From the NCBI GenBank assembly GCA_947652605.1, contig OX393578.1, positions 57,853,415 through 57,917,414 on the forward strand: a stretch of DNA of 64,000 nucleotides, given 5' to 3'. The position numbers and the translations under genes were made by a program. The DNA comes from Elmis aenea. Taxonomy: Eukaryota; Arthropoda; Insecta; Coleoptera; Elmidae. The notes beneath the pieces are model-generated. The model worked only from the letters and a program-made list of their open reading frames with translations. It was not told the origin of the DNA and searched no databases. Position 1 is the stretch's first letter. Each line of letters opens with the position of its first letter. This document shows positions 11,358 to 22,114 of the stretch, in pieces.

Positions 11358-11950
11358 CCCTAGAAGCCCAATCTACGTCATTTTGACGTACACTCCAACA
11401 CATATTCGCGATCCCTTTCGCACGCTTGCTTAGATCGCCGTGACCATCCGAGCCAACTCGGTACAGGACCAGAGCTAACAGGAGACAGCAGTCTCGCTTT
11501 GATAAGTGCCGGCATTTTGTTGTTATCGCAATATTCACGTCGTTATGACGTATGTTTGGGCTTTGTTAACTTTAGCACTTTTCGAATTTTCTGAATTATA
11601 TTTGACTTAAGTGATTTATGTTTGATGAGAGTTGATTAGTTTTTCATAAAAAACTATAAATAGTTGATTTTTGTAAACAATTTGTGGTATATAAGAAAAA
11701 AATTACAAGGATCTCAGTTTTCATGCCATTTTTTGTATGTTTAATTGAAATGAACATTTCAGAGTTTAAATAAACAATATTTTTTCTAAGTTTATGTTTT
11801 TTTTTTTACATAGAAAGTATTTTACATAAACCATACAAAAAACTAGTATTTGCAGTAAAGTTTATTTAGATAGAGCTCTTTTATAATTGTACGTCGTTTT
11901 GACGTATGATTGGGCTTTATAGCCTCAAAAATATGATTGGGCTTCCAGGG
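11358..11950. mobile_element. TTAA-target (piggyBac-like) MITE, 593 bp
   Basis: The left terminus CCCTAGAAGCCCAATC and the reverse complement of the right terminus, CCCTGGAAGCCCAATC, match at 15 of 16 positions. The right flank is TTAA (11951-11954) and the left flank TAAA (11354-11357), a decayed TTAA. Just inside each end is a TACGTC....GACGTA palindrome, and a third copy of the GACGTATG/TTGGGCTTT module lies internally at about 11534-11565. A TTAA target with a CCY start is characteristic of piggyBac. No transposase coding was recognised; the GC-richer middle (11395-11530) is of unknown origin. Confidence 0.75.
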
Positions 11951-11954
11951 TTAA

Positions 11955-12429
11955 ACCAATTAATTTTAATTTAAAAAGATAATCAATACTAAACAAGTTT
12001 AAATACAGCTGTAAAAATAAAATCACAAAAGTTTAACTGTTATCTTATCACATACGACTATACTTAAACCAAATCCTCCAGTAATCAAATCGAGTCCAAA
12101 TTAGATTGTTTATTGTAATGTCATCGTCTAACTAATGAAACTAACATGAAACCAACTGAATGGCGAGATGTAATTGCTATTTTATAGATCTGAGACCTCT
12201 CCAAATGGCCCATTTGCGACGCAATTTCTAAAATTTCAGTTAAACCTGTGTTACCAGCAAAACAACGAAACTGTTAAGTAAACTCCAGTTTAACCTGTAT
12301 ACAATAAAAAACAAATTTGGGTTACGTTTCAAGTGAATTAGTTAATGCAATTTGAAGATGCTAGTTAATTTTAAGTTTTTTTGTCTTTATATTATAATAT
12401 TTTTACTAGACCAGGGAGACTAACCTACA
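11955..12429. other. Intergenic, no gene seen
   Basis: Nothing recognisable in about 475 bp. Confidence 0.45.
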
Positions 12430-13820
12430 ATTTTATTCTAAAATTCTTAAAGACTTATCTATGTTGCTTTTGGCTGCACGTCTCCAGAGCTGAACCCCAA
12501 AAGTCCAGACTGGCTTAAGGATTTGTTTGTACAGTAGTAACTTATTATGCACAGACAATTGTGATTTTCTTCCAATCAGAAAGTACAATTTTTTGTATTT
12601 AAGATCACGTTCTTTTCTTTTTTTCTTTGTGTGTTCTTTCCATCGAAGACGAATATCCAGATTCATTCCCAAGTATTTTGCTGTATCGCAATGTGGAAAA
12701 TTTAGCAGTTGTTTCTACATTGTCATTACCAATTGCCAAGATGGCTTTATCGTCAGCAAACGTTGCAATTGTGACGTTTGGAATTTGTGGAATGCCCCAA
12801 GTGTACAGCAAGTATAAAATAGGTCCCAAAACACTGCCTTGGGGTACTCCTGCATTTATATTTCTCATGTTCGAGTAATCTTTTTCTTGCTTGACACGAA
12901 ACATTTGATCGGATATGTAAGATTTTATTATGTTGGCATATTATTTTGGCAACATGTTCTTTAGCTTATTCTCTAGTCCAGGGGTTCCCAAAGTGCGGCC
13001 CACGGGCCAAATGCGGCCCGCGAACCCTAAAAATACGGCCCGCGCTATGTCAGACCATCCGCCATCTTGAAATCATACCAGGTAATTTTCTTTTTACAAA
13101 CGTACATATTTTGACATTTCGAGATTTTGTCGGTTCTCCACGAATTAATGTCTCAAAAACACTTTTTTTTTTGGCCCGCCAAATATTCGGAGTCTACAAT
13201 TTGTCCCGCCTGGTGAAAACTTTGGGACTAGTCCTTCATGCCAGACTTTGTCAAACGCCTGGGCTACTTCTAGGAATATGGTTGAGCATGTTTTCTTTTC
13301 TTCATACCCTTTTTCAATGATGTCCGTTATTCGATGAGCCTGATCGATTGTCGAGTACCTGTTCCTAAATCCAAACTCGTGATTAGAAATTAGATTCTTA
13401 CTTTCAATCATTGGTTTTAATCGCTTTAGGAGCAGTGAATAATTTTGATACTATTGGGAGTAGCGAAATAGGTCTGTCTGATGAGACATCGTTCGGGGGT
13501 TTACCAGGTTTGGCAATCATAATTCTCTCAGCCACTTTCCAGACGACTGGCACATGTTTCAGGCGGAATGCCACGTTTATCTGGTAGGTAAGTTTTACTA
13601 CTGCTTTCTTAGGCAGCTTGTTAAGTATTTCTCCGGTCACGAGATCATATCCCTGAGCCCTTTTCGAGCTGTTACTGGTTCTAATTTCTTCTGCATTTTC
13701 TTCTGGAGTTACCAGGTTTATTAATTTTAAGTGCGTTTGTATTTTTCCGAGTAAGAAGGCCTTAAAGCCTCTGTGACAATATTTTATAAAACTTTAACTG
13801 TGATTCAGCTGGGCCCTCGT
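12430..13820 (-). pseudogene. Jockey-like LINE reverse transcriptase, interrupted
   Basis: Minus-strand pieces in order: about 13700-13410 reads NKLPKKAVVKLTYQI, a VPVVWKVAERIMIAKPGK block and RPISLLPIVSKLF (start of the reverse transcriptase); 13411-13230 reads HEFGFRNRYSTIDQAHRITD and AQAFDKVWHEGL; the frame then meets an inserted MITE (12979-13227) and resumes with a SDQMFRVKQEKDY block, GVPQGSVLGPILYLLY, FADDKAIL (palm) and NKLLLYKQILKPVWTFGVQLW near the 3' end. Apart from the MITE there are a few shifts. It is the longest copy of this LINE family in the window. Confidence 0.85.
12979..13227. mobile_element. hAT-type MITE nested in LINE
   Basis: It starts CAGGGGTTCCCAAAGT after the octamer CTCTAGTC (12971-12978). 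The right end ACTTTGGGA is followed by CTAGTC, so the last bases of the right terminal repeat and the first two of the duplication have been lost. Because the host LINE frame reads W-H-E-G-L-E-N-K-L-K once the insert is skipped, the insertion point is fixed by coding continuity. GCGGCCCGCG-type motifs fill the left subterminal region. It has no coding capacity. Confidence 0.8.
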
Positions 13821-15610
13821 ATTTATGCAACAGTAAATAATCAAAACATGCCATACTTAGAGTCTTTGACAAAAGTAAATATTCTAATTGCATAAGTGGG
13901 TGTTTGTTGACAAACACATCTTGTGTATGCAGTTATATCATTACAGTCTAGTTCTGTTTGATCAACAAGTAAGTGGCAAACTTGTAAGTAGTTACATGAT
14001 ATTTAAGTCATGCCTAAAGATTGAAGTTACCGTGACGTGTGGATGTGAGGTGGATCGCTAATTAGTTCGTTAATGAACCTAAATTACAGACGATGCAATA
14101 ATTTCGCAAGTAAGCGTTTTGCAAATATTTCTTTGCACACTTTCGAGTGCTTCGCTAATTGATAACTTTTAAATTAGATTTTGCTTAAATTTAAATTGTA
14201 AGGGAGACTTTAATTTTAATTAAGACGAAGCTTTTAGGATTATTTTTTGTTTGTAAACAGATATTTTACAAACAAATCGAGACAGTGTTTGATCAGGTTC
14301 GATATTTACTTGATTGAATTAATTACAGGGTGTATTGCGTCGGTACTTATTGGCGATAATTAATTACCCAAATTATTAATTCGAAAATAATTGTAACTTT
14401 TATTAAAAAACAACGAGTATTTCCAGTGTTTTTTATTTTTTTATTGTATAAAGTTGTATGTAACATGATGGTTTTGCGAAAAATTACTTATATAGCTTTG
14501 AACTTTTGATATAATCAAGATTTCTGTTGTTAGCAACCCTTGTGGTCCTTCTGTAACATGTGAATCTAAAATTTAAGCTTTGTTGTCTCCAATGCAGTAT
14601 CAGTTTTGTTTAAATGCTCACCTAACTGTTGTGTTTTACTAGCAGAAGTAACTAGCACAGCAACGCTATTGCATTTCGCCACTCCCTGAGCGCTTCGTTT
14701 ATTGTTTTTAAGACGTCTTTTGCATTTAAATTGGTGTTTAGAAATAACCAAATTAACTTTACATTTCTTCTCGAGAGCACAATGCTGCTCGCATTGTACG
14801 ATTTCTTTGTTTTATGTGGCTAATACCTGAGCCGGTTCGGTCTCATTTACCCGAATATTTTAAATATAAAGATAATGAAGGTTTAAAAACGATTAAAATT
14901 TTAGGGCGTGTTGACGCAATCTTTGATAAATCGACACAGAATTCGGTAAATTAACAGACTGATTATTAACGTGACCGACAATTTTCCTTACATGAAAGTA
15001 AGCTGGTCCTTCGAGACGGATCTTAACTCAAAACCATGTACTTACTCTAATTTATCTTTTGTTTTTTCTGCAGGTAAAAAAAACTTGCTTTGTGGAAATT
15101 ATTGAAAAAACATAATTTATAGCATTACAACTAGTGCAGAATTGAAAATTTAATTATAAAAACTACTACAATTGTGTAAAAACAACTTCTGTGATCAAAC
15201 TTTAAAACTTTGTTGTAACTCTTGAGTAAACTCTCTTGATTAATTTACTTTTTATCCCTATCCGCCTGAGTGGAAAACAATTAATTTCAATTATAATTAC
15301 TTGCCTGTCCAGTAATTAATATCCAGTGCTATTTGACGTAAAACTGGCAACTTTTTCGCATGATATGTTTAATGTAAATGTCATTTATTATCTTGCAAGA
15401 GTTAAAGTAAGTGTGTTTGATTTCTTGTTTTAAAATAAGTGACAAAATAGAGGCAGCTGCAATTTCATAATAATCACTAAATTAAAAACTATAGACAGTG
15501 TTTTTTTTAAGGCATTTTATTGCTTTATGCATTTGGCTAGTTTATATAGCTTTAAATACATTAAATTGCGTTTTTCTTTAGGACGTTTTATTAGCCAACT
15601 GAATTTTACA
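13821..15610. other. Intergenic, no gene seen
   Basis: Contains one TACAGGGTGTATT start-like motif at about 14322 with no visible partner. No gene was recognised; the 61-codon frame at 14566-14751 looks random. Confidence 0.45.
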
Positions 15611-15612
15611 TA

Positions 15613-15721
15613 CCGGGTGTCCATTACCTTTTCTGTTAAGTTGAATTGGCGAGCAGGAATCCAGTAAAACGTTTAGAACAATGTTAAATTCCTATGTTGG
15701 AGCTTGCAAGTGGACACCCTG
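15613..15721. mobile_element. Tiny TA-target MITE (109 bp)
   Basis: The ends are CCGGGTGTCCA and, inverted, CAGGGTGTCCA, flanked by TA on both sides (15611-15612, 15722-15723). TA duplication with short inverted ends suggests a Tc1/mariner-type derivative. It is the smallest complete member of a CMGGGTG end family seen elsewhere in the window. Confidence 0.65.
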
Positions 15722-15723
15722 TA

Positions 15724-16249
15724 TAACAATTCCATTAAACAATTGGATTTTTTTATAGAGCAAATAATTAGTTCTCATTTATAATTATCAAACTGTGGGT
15801 GATTAGAATAACAATCGACAATTAGGCACTAAAATACTGCTCGACGCTCGTGGTGTATAATTTGTGAATAGATTCGCGTACAATCACAATGTTCGCAACT
15901 TAACATTGCGGTATTATAAATACGCGAAATTAATGTCAGCAGAACGGCATTGGGGTTATAGAACAATAACACCGATGTTAGAATAAGCCGCCGTTGGGTT
16001 GTACCTAATAAGCTCTTGTGAATATGTTCGACTGCGTGACTGGCTGTTGCTTTATGAATTAGTTTTAATCGACAATGGCTCGCATAAATGAATTCGCGAC
16101 GCGTAGAACGATTTAATGATAAGGGTTTTTGAAAAGTGCATGGTTTATACAAGCAATAATAGTTTATCAAAGGGTATCAATATTTATATGTACTGTGCAG
16201 TAAATTTCTCTGCAACTGTTGCAGTTTTTTCGACCCAGTGTTCATTATT
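15724..16249. other. Intergenic, no gene seen
   Basis: A slightly GC-richer block (15830-16140) has a 113-codon minus frame without recognisable domains; coding is doubtful. Confidence 0.35.
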
Positions 16250-16550
16250 TTCTTCTTCTTTTTAAACAGTTCCTGTTGTACCTTTTGGTGTCAAGGTATG
16301 CTTTTCTATTTCTGTATTAAGTTTCTCCACTCCTGTCTATCGTTAGCTAATTGTGGCACATCTCTCCAGCTGACTCCTTTTTCTTCTAGTCTCTGCCTTA
16401 CTTTTTTTTCCAATTTTATTCTTGGTCTTCCTCTATTCTTTTATCCTCCATCTTCATTTTCCATCCTATTTCCGCGTATCAACTTTCTGGCATGCGTAGT
16501 AGATGTCCAAACCATCTTTCTTTTTCTTAATAATATTTGTTTTTGCCATT
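16250..16550 (-). pseudogene. RTE-like LINE 3' end fragment
   Basis: On the minus strand it reads the tail of an RTE-like reverse transcriptase: an R-N-R-G-R-P-R-I-K flavour with KKVRQRLEEKGVSWRD, then a QLANDRQEW-like run and the KHTLTPKGTTG-like end. The same tail occurs in plus orientation at 23500-23780 and 25500-25810. It is 5'-truncated, with no palm domain present. Confidence 0.7.
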
Positions 16551-16599
16551 TTTAACAATTGTTTCAAAAAAGTGCCAACTGTTATACATTGTTGAGTTC

Positions 16600-17000
16600 A
16601 GAATAAAGTGCTCTACAAATTAGCGTTAAAATCAGATATAGCATCCATAGGAAAAAAATTGACCTGATGATGGTTTTAAAAAAATGCGAAACGTCGCATG
16701 GAAAATTTAATTGGGGATTTTGTATCCTTGCAAAAAGTGGCCATGAAAAAGTTTTTACAGAAATGAAATTCGACATCAAATGGAAAAGTTACGGGCAAAA
16801 AACAAAAATCTACTTTTTTACTTTTTCCGCAATATTTCCAAAACTAAAAGAGCTAGATAAGTTCTGTTTGCGTCAAATTATTAAGCACCTGAATATATAG
16901 TTTTGCCCTAATTTAACCGAAGTCGTAACTCTTACCGTTTACGAGATCCCCATAATGGCCCTGGAAAAAACGAGAACGCTGTATAAAAAAATTAGGTTAC
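16600..17000 (+). other. Repeat-like segment with hammerhead-like core
   Basis: It contains CTGATGA (16664) followed at short distance by GAAACGTC (16688-16695). The later part (16910-16960) carries AAGTCGTAACTCTTACCG and TTTACGAGATCC, phrases typical of dispersed insect repeats. A 77-codon plus frame (16667-16900) has no recognised domain. Confidence 0.35.
16664..16695 (+). ncRNA. Possible decayed hammerhead ribozyme core
   Basis: CTGATGA, a 17-nt AT-rich linker, and GAAACGTC reproduce the conserved order of a type-I hammerhead with very short helix III, as known from Penelope-like elements. Helix II and helix I pairing are poor by eye, so it is either decayed or coincidental. Confidence 0.25.
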
Positions 17001-17650
17001 TTTTACAATAAGTCATAAATAAAAACTTTATTAGTATAAACATCAAGTGGTAAATATGTATGAGAATGTAAAAAAGTGCATTGTTAGCCCTTTTTTATTT
17101 TTTAATTAAGTATTAGCAAACTTTTAAACAGTTCGCTACTTGTTCACGTCCAAAATGCGCCCGATTTCATTATTATCAATGATTAGTTGAACATTTCATT
17201 AAATACCCCATACCCGATATGTTTGTTGTGTGACAGCTTTGATGTTACTCATTGTTCCGTCACTCTGTGTACACTACGTTATCCAAATTAGTAACTAATC
17301 AAGGAAATAGCTACAAATTAGTCTATTAAGCTCAACAACTCAATCTACGGGAAACAATAATTGGGCACTGCAAATTGGCGGGATCTGTGATCTTCATTAG
17401 ATTATGTCGATACGAGTCGGGAAAAAAATGCTTTTACTCAGTTATTTAATTTTAGTATACAAAAATTGTAATTGAAACTGTATAAGCTTAAAAAAAGGTA
17501 GTTTTAACCAAATTATTTAGGTAAAACAGCAGCAACAAAAAACTATTTGTATGGATTTTGGCAAGATTTTTGTAACTGCTCAAAAAGTGAGTGGGGAATT
17601 ATTAAAACTTTAAAAAGTCTGGAAGAATCTTGACAGTATTCTTATGATTT
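17001..17650. other. Intergenic, no gene seen
   Basis: No feature was recognised in this stretch. Confidence 0.45.
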
Positions 17651-17658
17651 ATTAGCAT

Positions 17659-18726
17659 CAGTGGCGGATCTTGATTTTGTGGGGCCCCAGGCCCCCTATT
17701 ATGATGGTTCACTAAAATGAACAATGCAGAAAGATCATAACGTTTTTTATTTTTAGAACCAACAAAAACAAACACAAAAATCAAATACGAAAACAAAAAA
17801 TATTCTCAGGTACCAGAAAAAAAATCACATTCCCATTTAAAAGAGAAAATCCCATCTCAGGTAAAAAAATCACAGTAAAATTCTGCATCACACAGTACAG
17901 GTGGTCCAAATTCGATGGGACTACAATGGGTATCTCGCTTTAGTCAAGATAGAGAAACGGTTAAATTACTAAAAATGTGCAGTTTTTTTAAAACAAACTC
18001 AGAACAGTTTTCAAAAATATTCTATCATTTCCGGTTTTTGAATTATTAATAAAAAACTGTTTTTTTTTTGTTATATTTATAATGTGTCATATCTCCCTTA
18101 TTGTTTTAAATATCGACAAAGTTTATAAAGATTATTTTTAGATATTTTTATGTAGATTTTGATACTAGGTACTAAAAAAAATAATACGCAAGTTACAAAG
18201 GTTTTTAAAATTTTTTTAAAGATGAGAAACAAAAAGCAGGTTGTGAAAACAAAGGAAAATCGGAAAAGATAGAATATATTTGACAACAATTCTGAGATTG
18301 TCCCAAAAAACTGCACATTTTTGGTACATTAACCGTTTCTCTATCTTGACTATTAAGCGAGATGCCCATGTAATCCCATCGAATTTGGACCGCCCTGTAT
18401 AGTACATCGGCTTGCAGAACACTGTAATCAGATGCAACAGGGTTGCAAGTTTTGGCGATTTGCCAAATTGGCTATCATTTTTGTTTAATTTAACATGTTT
18501 TTTTTTTTTAATTGGCATCAATGGCTATTACACAATACCCACTATGAAAATAGGTTTTAGAAGATATTACAATTTGCCTACAATTATTATTTTATAATTC
18601 TCATATTAACAGACAATAAAAATTTAATTTTTGTTTTTGAGGATGACGAACCCAACGATTCTGAGGCCCCTTTTTGCCGAGGCCCGAGGCGTGCGCCTCA
18701 TGCGCCTGTGCGGTAATCCGCCACTG
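17659..18726. mobile_element. hAT derivative, 1068 bp, with nested MITE
   Basis: The termini CAGTGGCGGAT and ATCCGCCACTG are perfect inverted repeats and are flanked by a perfect 8-bp duplication ATTAGCAT (17651-17658 and 18727-18734). GC-rich GGGGCCCC / GAGGCCCGAGGC stretches lie just inside each end. No transposase frame remains; about half of the length is a separate nested element (17898-18397). The original non-autonomous element would be roughly 560 bp. Confidence 0.88.
17898..18397. mobile_element. TA-target inverted-repeat element nested in hAT derivative
   Basis: The ends CAGGTGGTCCAAATTCGATG and, inverted, CAGGGCGGTCCAAATTCGAT are flanked by TA (17896-17897, 18398-18399). The inverted similarity continues inward through CTCGCTT..AGTCAAGATAG and AAATGTGCAGTTTTTT for more than 100 bp on each side. 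This is a Tc1/mariner-type MITE with long arms and no coding. Confidence 0.8.
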
Positions 18727-18899
18727 ATTAGCATGGCCCATTAAGCCCAAAAATGACAATTATGGGCAAATCATGTTATTAAAACTAAAAGCAGATTATG
18801 TTAAAAATCGACTGATTGCAAATTTTTTTTTTCAACTAAAAGAGTAAAAAGTGTGCTATAAATTTTACACCGTAGTATAGAATCTCCAGTAAACTCTAC

Positions 18900-19271
18900 T
18901 ATATTTCAGCATGGCAATCTTGCTTATTATAAGAGATGCAGGTTTGCTTAACTTGGAAGAATCATTCTTAAGTATGAGAGGTGCTTGCTACAATCTATTT
19001 TTAAGAGTACAAAATCTAAAATAATGGTTATATTTTACGTAAAAAAGTATCTTCCAGAAGTCCAAATAAAATCAGTCTAATAGTTAAGACAAAAAAGTTA
19101 TGAGAGAAAAAATAAATTCAACATTTTTACATATTTTAATATAACCTCTGAAATACGAGGAGTTTTGTGCTTCAGCTGCTTTCACACTTGGGAATAAATC
19201 ATCTAATTTATGCAAATCTGAATCACTTATAATAAGCCAGATCCTCGTCCTAGAAATATTACCTGGGACAC
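18900..19271. mobile_element. TA-target MITE related to dispersed repeat
   Basis: The right end is GGGACACCCTG followed by TA (19272-19273). The left part carries GCTTATTATAAGAG, CAGGTTTGCTTAA and a CTACAATC block also found at 3634-3745; the right part holds the inverted version (CTTATAATAAGCC, with ATTTATGCAAATCTG). The left terminus was not placed with confidence. Confidence 0.45.
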
Positions 19272-19273
19272 CC

Positions 19274-20337
19274 TGTATATCGTTGCCACAAAAATTCGCA
19301 AATAAAGTACATACAAAAAATAATATATTACTTCGTTAATGTAAATTACAGAATGACGTTATCGCGCACAGTTTTCGGAATATAAATACCAGCTCTCTTG
19401 TTTTTTATGTTTAGGTTTATAACTTAACGATTTACCCTCGTATTTGACAAAGTACAACGCTACGCACCCAGTACCTATATATGTCAATAATGTATTACAA
19501 TTAATCTAAAGACGACGATTTTAGGACTTATTTTTAATTAAAACGTCAAGCAAATCGTGTTATTATTATATTTATAACAGTATATTTATTGAAAAACGAC
19601 ATAAGACTTTATCTACGTAATTCAAGTATATAAATTCAAATGTTAACGAATTAAAAGGTAGAAAATCCAATAGGCATAAACGAATTGACCAATTTTCCCC
19701 ACTAATTGACGTGTTCGTTCTGAAAGGGTCCATTAAGTGAATCCGGGATAGCCAATTTTTCAACGAGCAACAGCTCAAAACTAACCGGCTAGAGCAGTAT
19801 TGATTTCATAAAAGAAGACCGCAAGAAGTTGAAAAGTACGAAAACAACACGAAAACAATGTAATTTTTCAAGTTTAATTAATTAGACACACGCAAAAGCT
19901 CAGCATTCGTAAGACTTTATATTTATTTTCTTATCAAACAATATTTTTTCCTGCGATTTTTTAAGAATGTTTTTATATCTAAGCTTTTCACCGGTAATAA
20001 TATACGTTTTCAGCTCTCAAGAGAGAATGTGCCGTCTATATTTAGCTTGTTGCGATGATTAAATGAATAATTTTTAATTCAGTTAAGTAGTAATTGTATG
20101 TTTTACAGGAAAATTGGTTTTAAATTTATCTCCCAGTAATGCTGTGTACATACATTTTGGTTGAGTGTCGTTTTTGTGGTATCTAATCAAAATAAAAGCA
20201 GCTTCGTTCAAATAAATTCTTTAACATTTAGAAATGTTTTGGATTGGAGAACAGTATTCATAGTTCGTGAAATTTAATGTGCTACACGCGTTTAAAATGT
20301 AGAGGGCCAAGCTGAATTAATTTAGAATAAAAGTGAC
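19274..20337. other. Intergenic, no gene seen
   Basis: No recognised feature; the 68-codon minus frame at 19572-19778 has no domain signal. Confidence 0.4.
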
Positions 20338-20741
20338 GTTTATATCGGTTTGGTGAAAATTGCTCGAAAACAATTGCTCGAAAGAAATTTGCTCAAAAAA
20401 ATGAAAAAATATTACATTTTTATAAATACAAAATAATTAAATGTACTAGAAATTTTTTTTACATTTGTTTACACTTGGAAAAAAAAATTTAATTTATTTA
20501 CAAATATTTACAAATTCTACAAACAAAAAACGAGGTGTAAAACCTTTTTTAAAACTCATTTGGTACATATTACGAAGGTTTCTTGTTTGTTGTTGAGATA
20601 AGCATTATGAATATTTGAACATAAGATAACAACAATGTTGTCAGAATCAGCAGTTATGTAGTATATAATATTTTCAAATATTTATAGTGTTTATCTCAAC
20701 AACAAATTGAATAGGTGTAAATGTGTTTGTAAATAAATTAA

Positions 20742-21368
20742 AAACTCTGGATTTACAGGACGGTTTTTATTGATTTTGGTTAAAAATCCGACGTTTCGCA
20801 CTTAATGTTTTTAAGGCTTCTTCAAGGGCTGAAAACAAATGTGATTACAAATTTCGTTTATAAAACTATTCTTAACATGACTTGAAACGATTAAATATAA
20901 ATAACATACATTTTAAATACTAGATACAAGTTACAAATTAGATTGAAACAATTATACAATAAAAATACTTACAATTTTAACAATATTCATTGATAATTGA
21001 CAAGGCTAACATGGTGCACATAACCATTTGTTTTTTGAATGTGTAGAACAAATTCGAAAGTCAAAAATAACAGTGATACAGTCGCACTAATTTATTGTAA
21101 AATGTAAAAAGTCTTTTCATTGAAAGGATTTTATGTGTAAAAATGTAAATTAAAACGGATAACATAAAATTTTAAAAAAGACAGACACAAAAGCAAACAC
21201 TTTAAAAATTTTACGTACAATAGTCAGGTTCAACACCAGTAACATTTTTTAACAGTTTTACAGAAAGGGGGGAAACTGAACTATGTGGACCAATAATTTT
21301 TTAATTAATTAGTAGATGTCCTAAGTTGGTTTAACACAACTTCAAATTTTATTGAAAAACTACTTTTG
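20742..21368 (-). repeat. Inverted Penelope 3' region, left arm
   Basis: On the minus strand it follows the GIY-YIG stop codon as its 3' untranslated region and ends with the GAAACGTC motif (plus-strand positions about 20789-20799). It closely matches the right arm by eye. Confidence 0.75.
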
Positions 21369-21408
21369 AAATTAAGATTATTTGGAGTACTGTTATTAAA
21401 GGAATGTA

Positions 21409-22113
21409 TTATTTAATTATTAAACTGTTTTGGTTACAGATATCAAAAAGTAATTTGTAAGTCTTTTGACATATGTTATCAATGTCAGATCTGTCATTAC
21501 ATGCATTTTTGTTTACATTAATATAAATACTTTCAGCTATAAGTCTTTTAAACAAATTTTCTTCGTGGTGAACAATCTTAACGTCATTTAAATTAAAATT
21601 GTGATTGGTATTTAACATGTGTTCTGTTAAGCTAGTGGTTGTTGGAATATTTTTGTTATTATTATTCAAATTTAAATTGTCTTTCAATTTTTTAACATCG
21701 CTTTTGTGACCATACATTCTATTACGTAATGTTTGTTTGGTCTGTCCTATGTATATGGTATTGCATTGATCACAAGAGCAGCTATATATTAAATTGTTTT
21801 TTAAAATTTTATTTGTAGGATCTTTTAATTTTGTATACACTGATTGTAGGGTAAATTGATTTTTATACACTAATTGAATATTATGGTGTTTTAAAATGGA
21901 TGATAAATTTTCTGAAAGAATTTTTACATATGGAATTTTGTAGAATTTTACAGGATTTAATGATTTTGAAATGTTTGTTGTTGTTATGTTATTATTATTA
22001 TTAATTAGGTATTTGTTAATGATCTTTAGGGGGTAATTATTTTGTATCAAAAATGTTTTTGCCTTGTTAAAATTTATGGCATGAAATCTATCATCCGATA
22101 ATGTTAATTTCAA
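21409..22113 (-). CDS. GIY-YIG endonuclease domain of Penelope-like element
   Basis: The minus-strand open frame has 234 codons; it opens at a TTG and very probably is the 3' part of a longer truncated gene. Residues 109-126 carry the hallmark IYSCSCDQCNTIYIGQT, with a C-x-C-x2-C cluster just before the YIGQT, then RNRMYGH (Arg/His of the active site, residues 130-136), a distal H (EHMLNTNH, residues 164-170) and LIAESIYI supplying the catalytic glutamate near 194. In Penelope proteins this domain nicks target DNA for reverse transcription. A basic, Asn-rich N-terminal part precedes it. The reverse transcriptase is missing, so the fragment cannot mobilise itself. The frame has no internal stop, which points to a recent insertion. 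Confidence 0.8.
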   Translation of the reverse strand: MKLTLSDDRFHAINFNKAKTFLIQNNYPLKIINKYLINNNNNITTTNISKSLNPVKFYKIPYVKILSENLSSILKHHNIQLVYKNQFTLQSVYTKLKDPTNKILKNNLIYSCSCDQCNTIYIGQTKQTLRNRMYGHKSDVKKLKDNLNLNNNNKNIPTTTSLTEHMLNTNHNFNLNDVKIVHHEENLFKRLIAESIYINVNKNACNDRSDIDNICQKTYKLLFDICNQNSLIIK

Positions 22114-22114
22114 A

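Noticed and set aside
14566..14751. 61-codon basic frame (minus)
   Set aside because: Basic composition only, no family resemblance.
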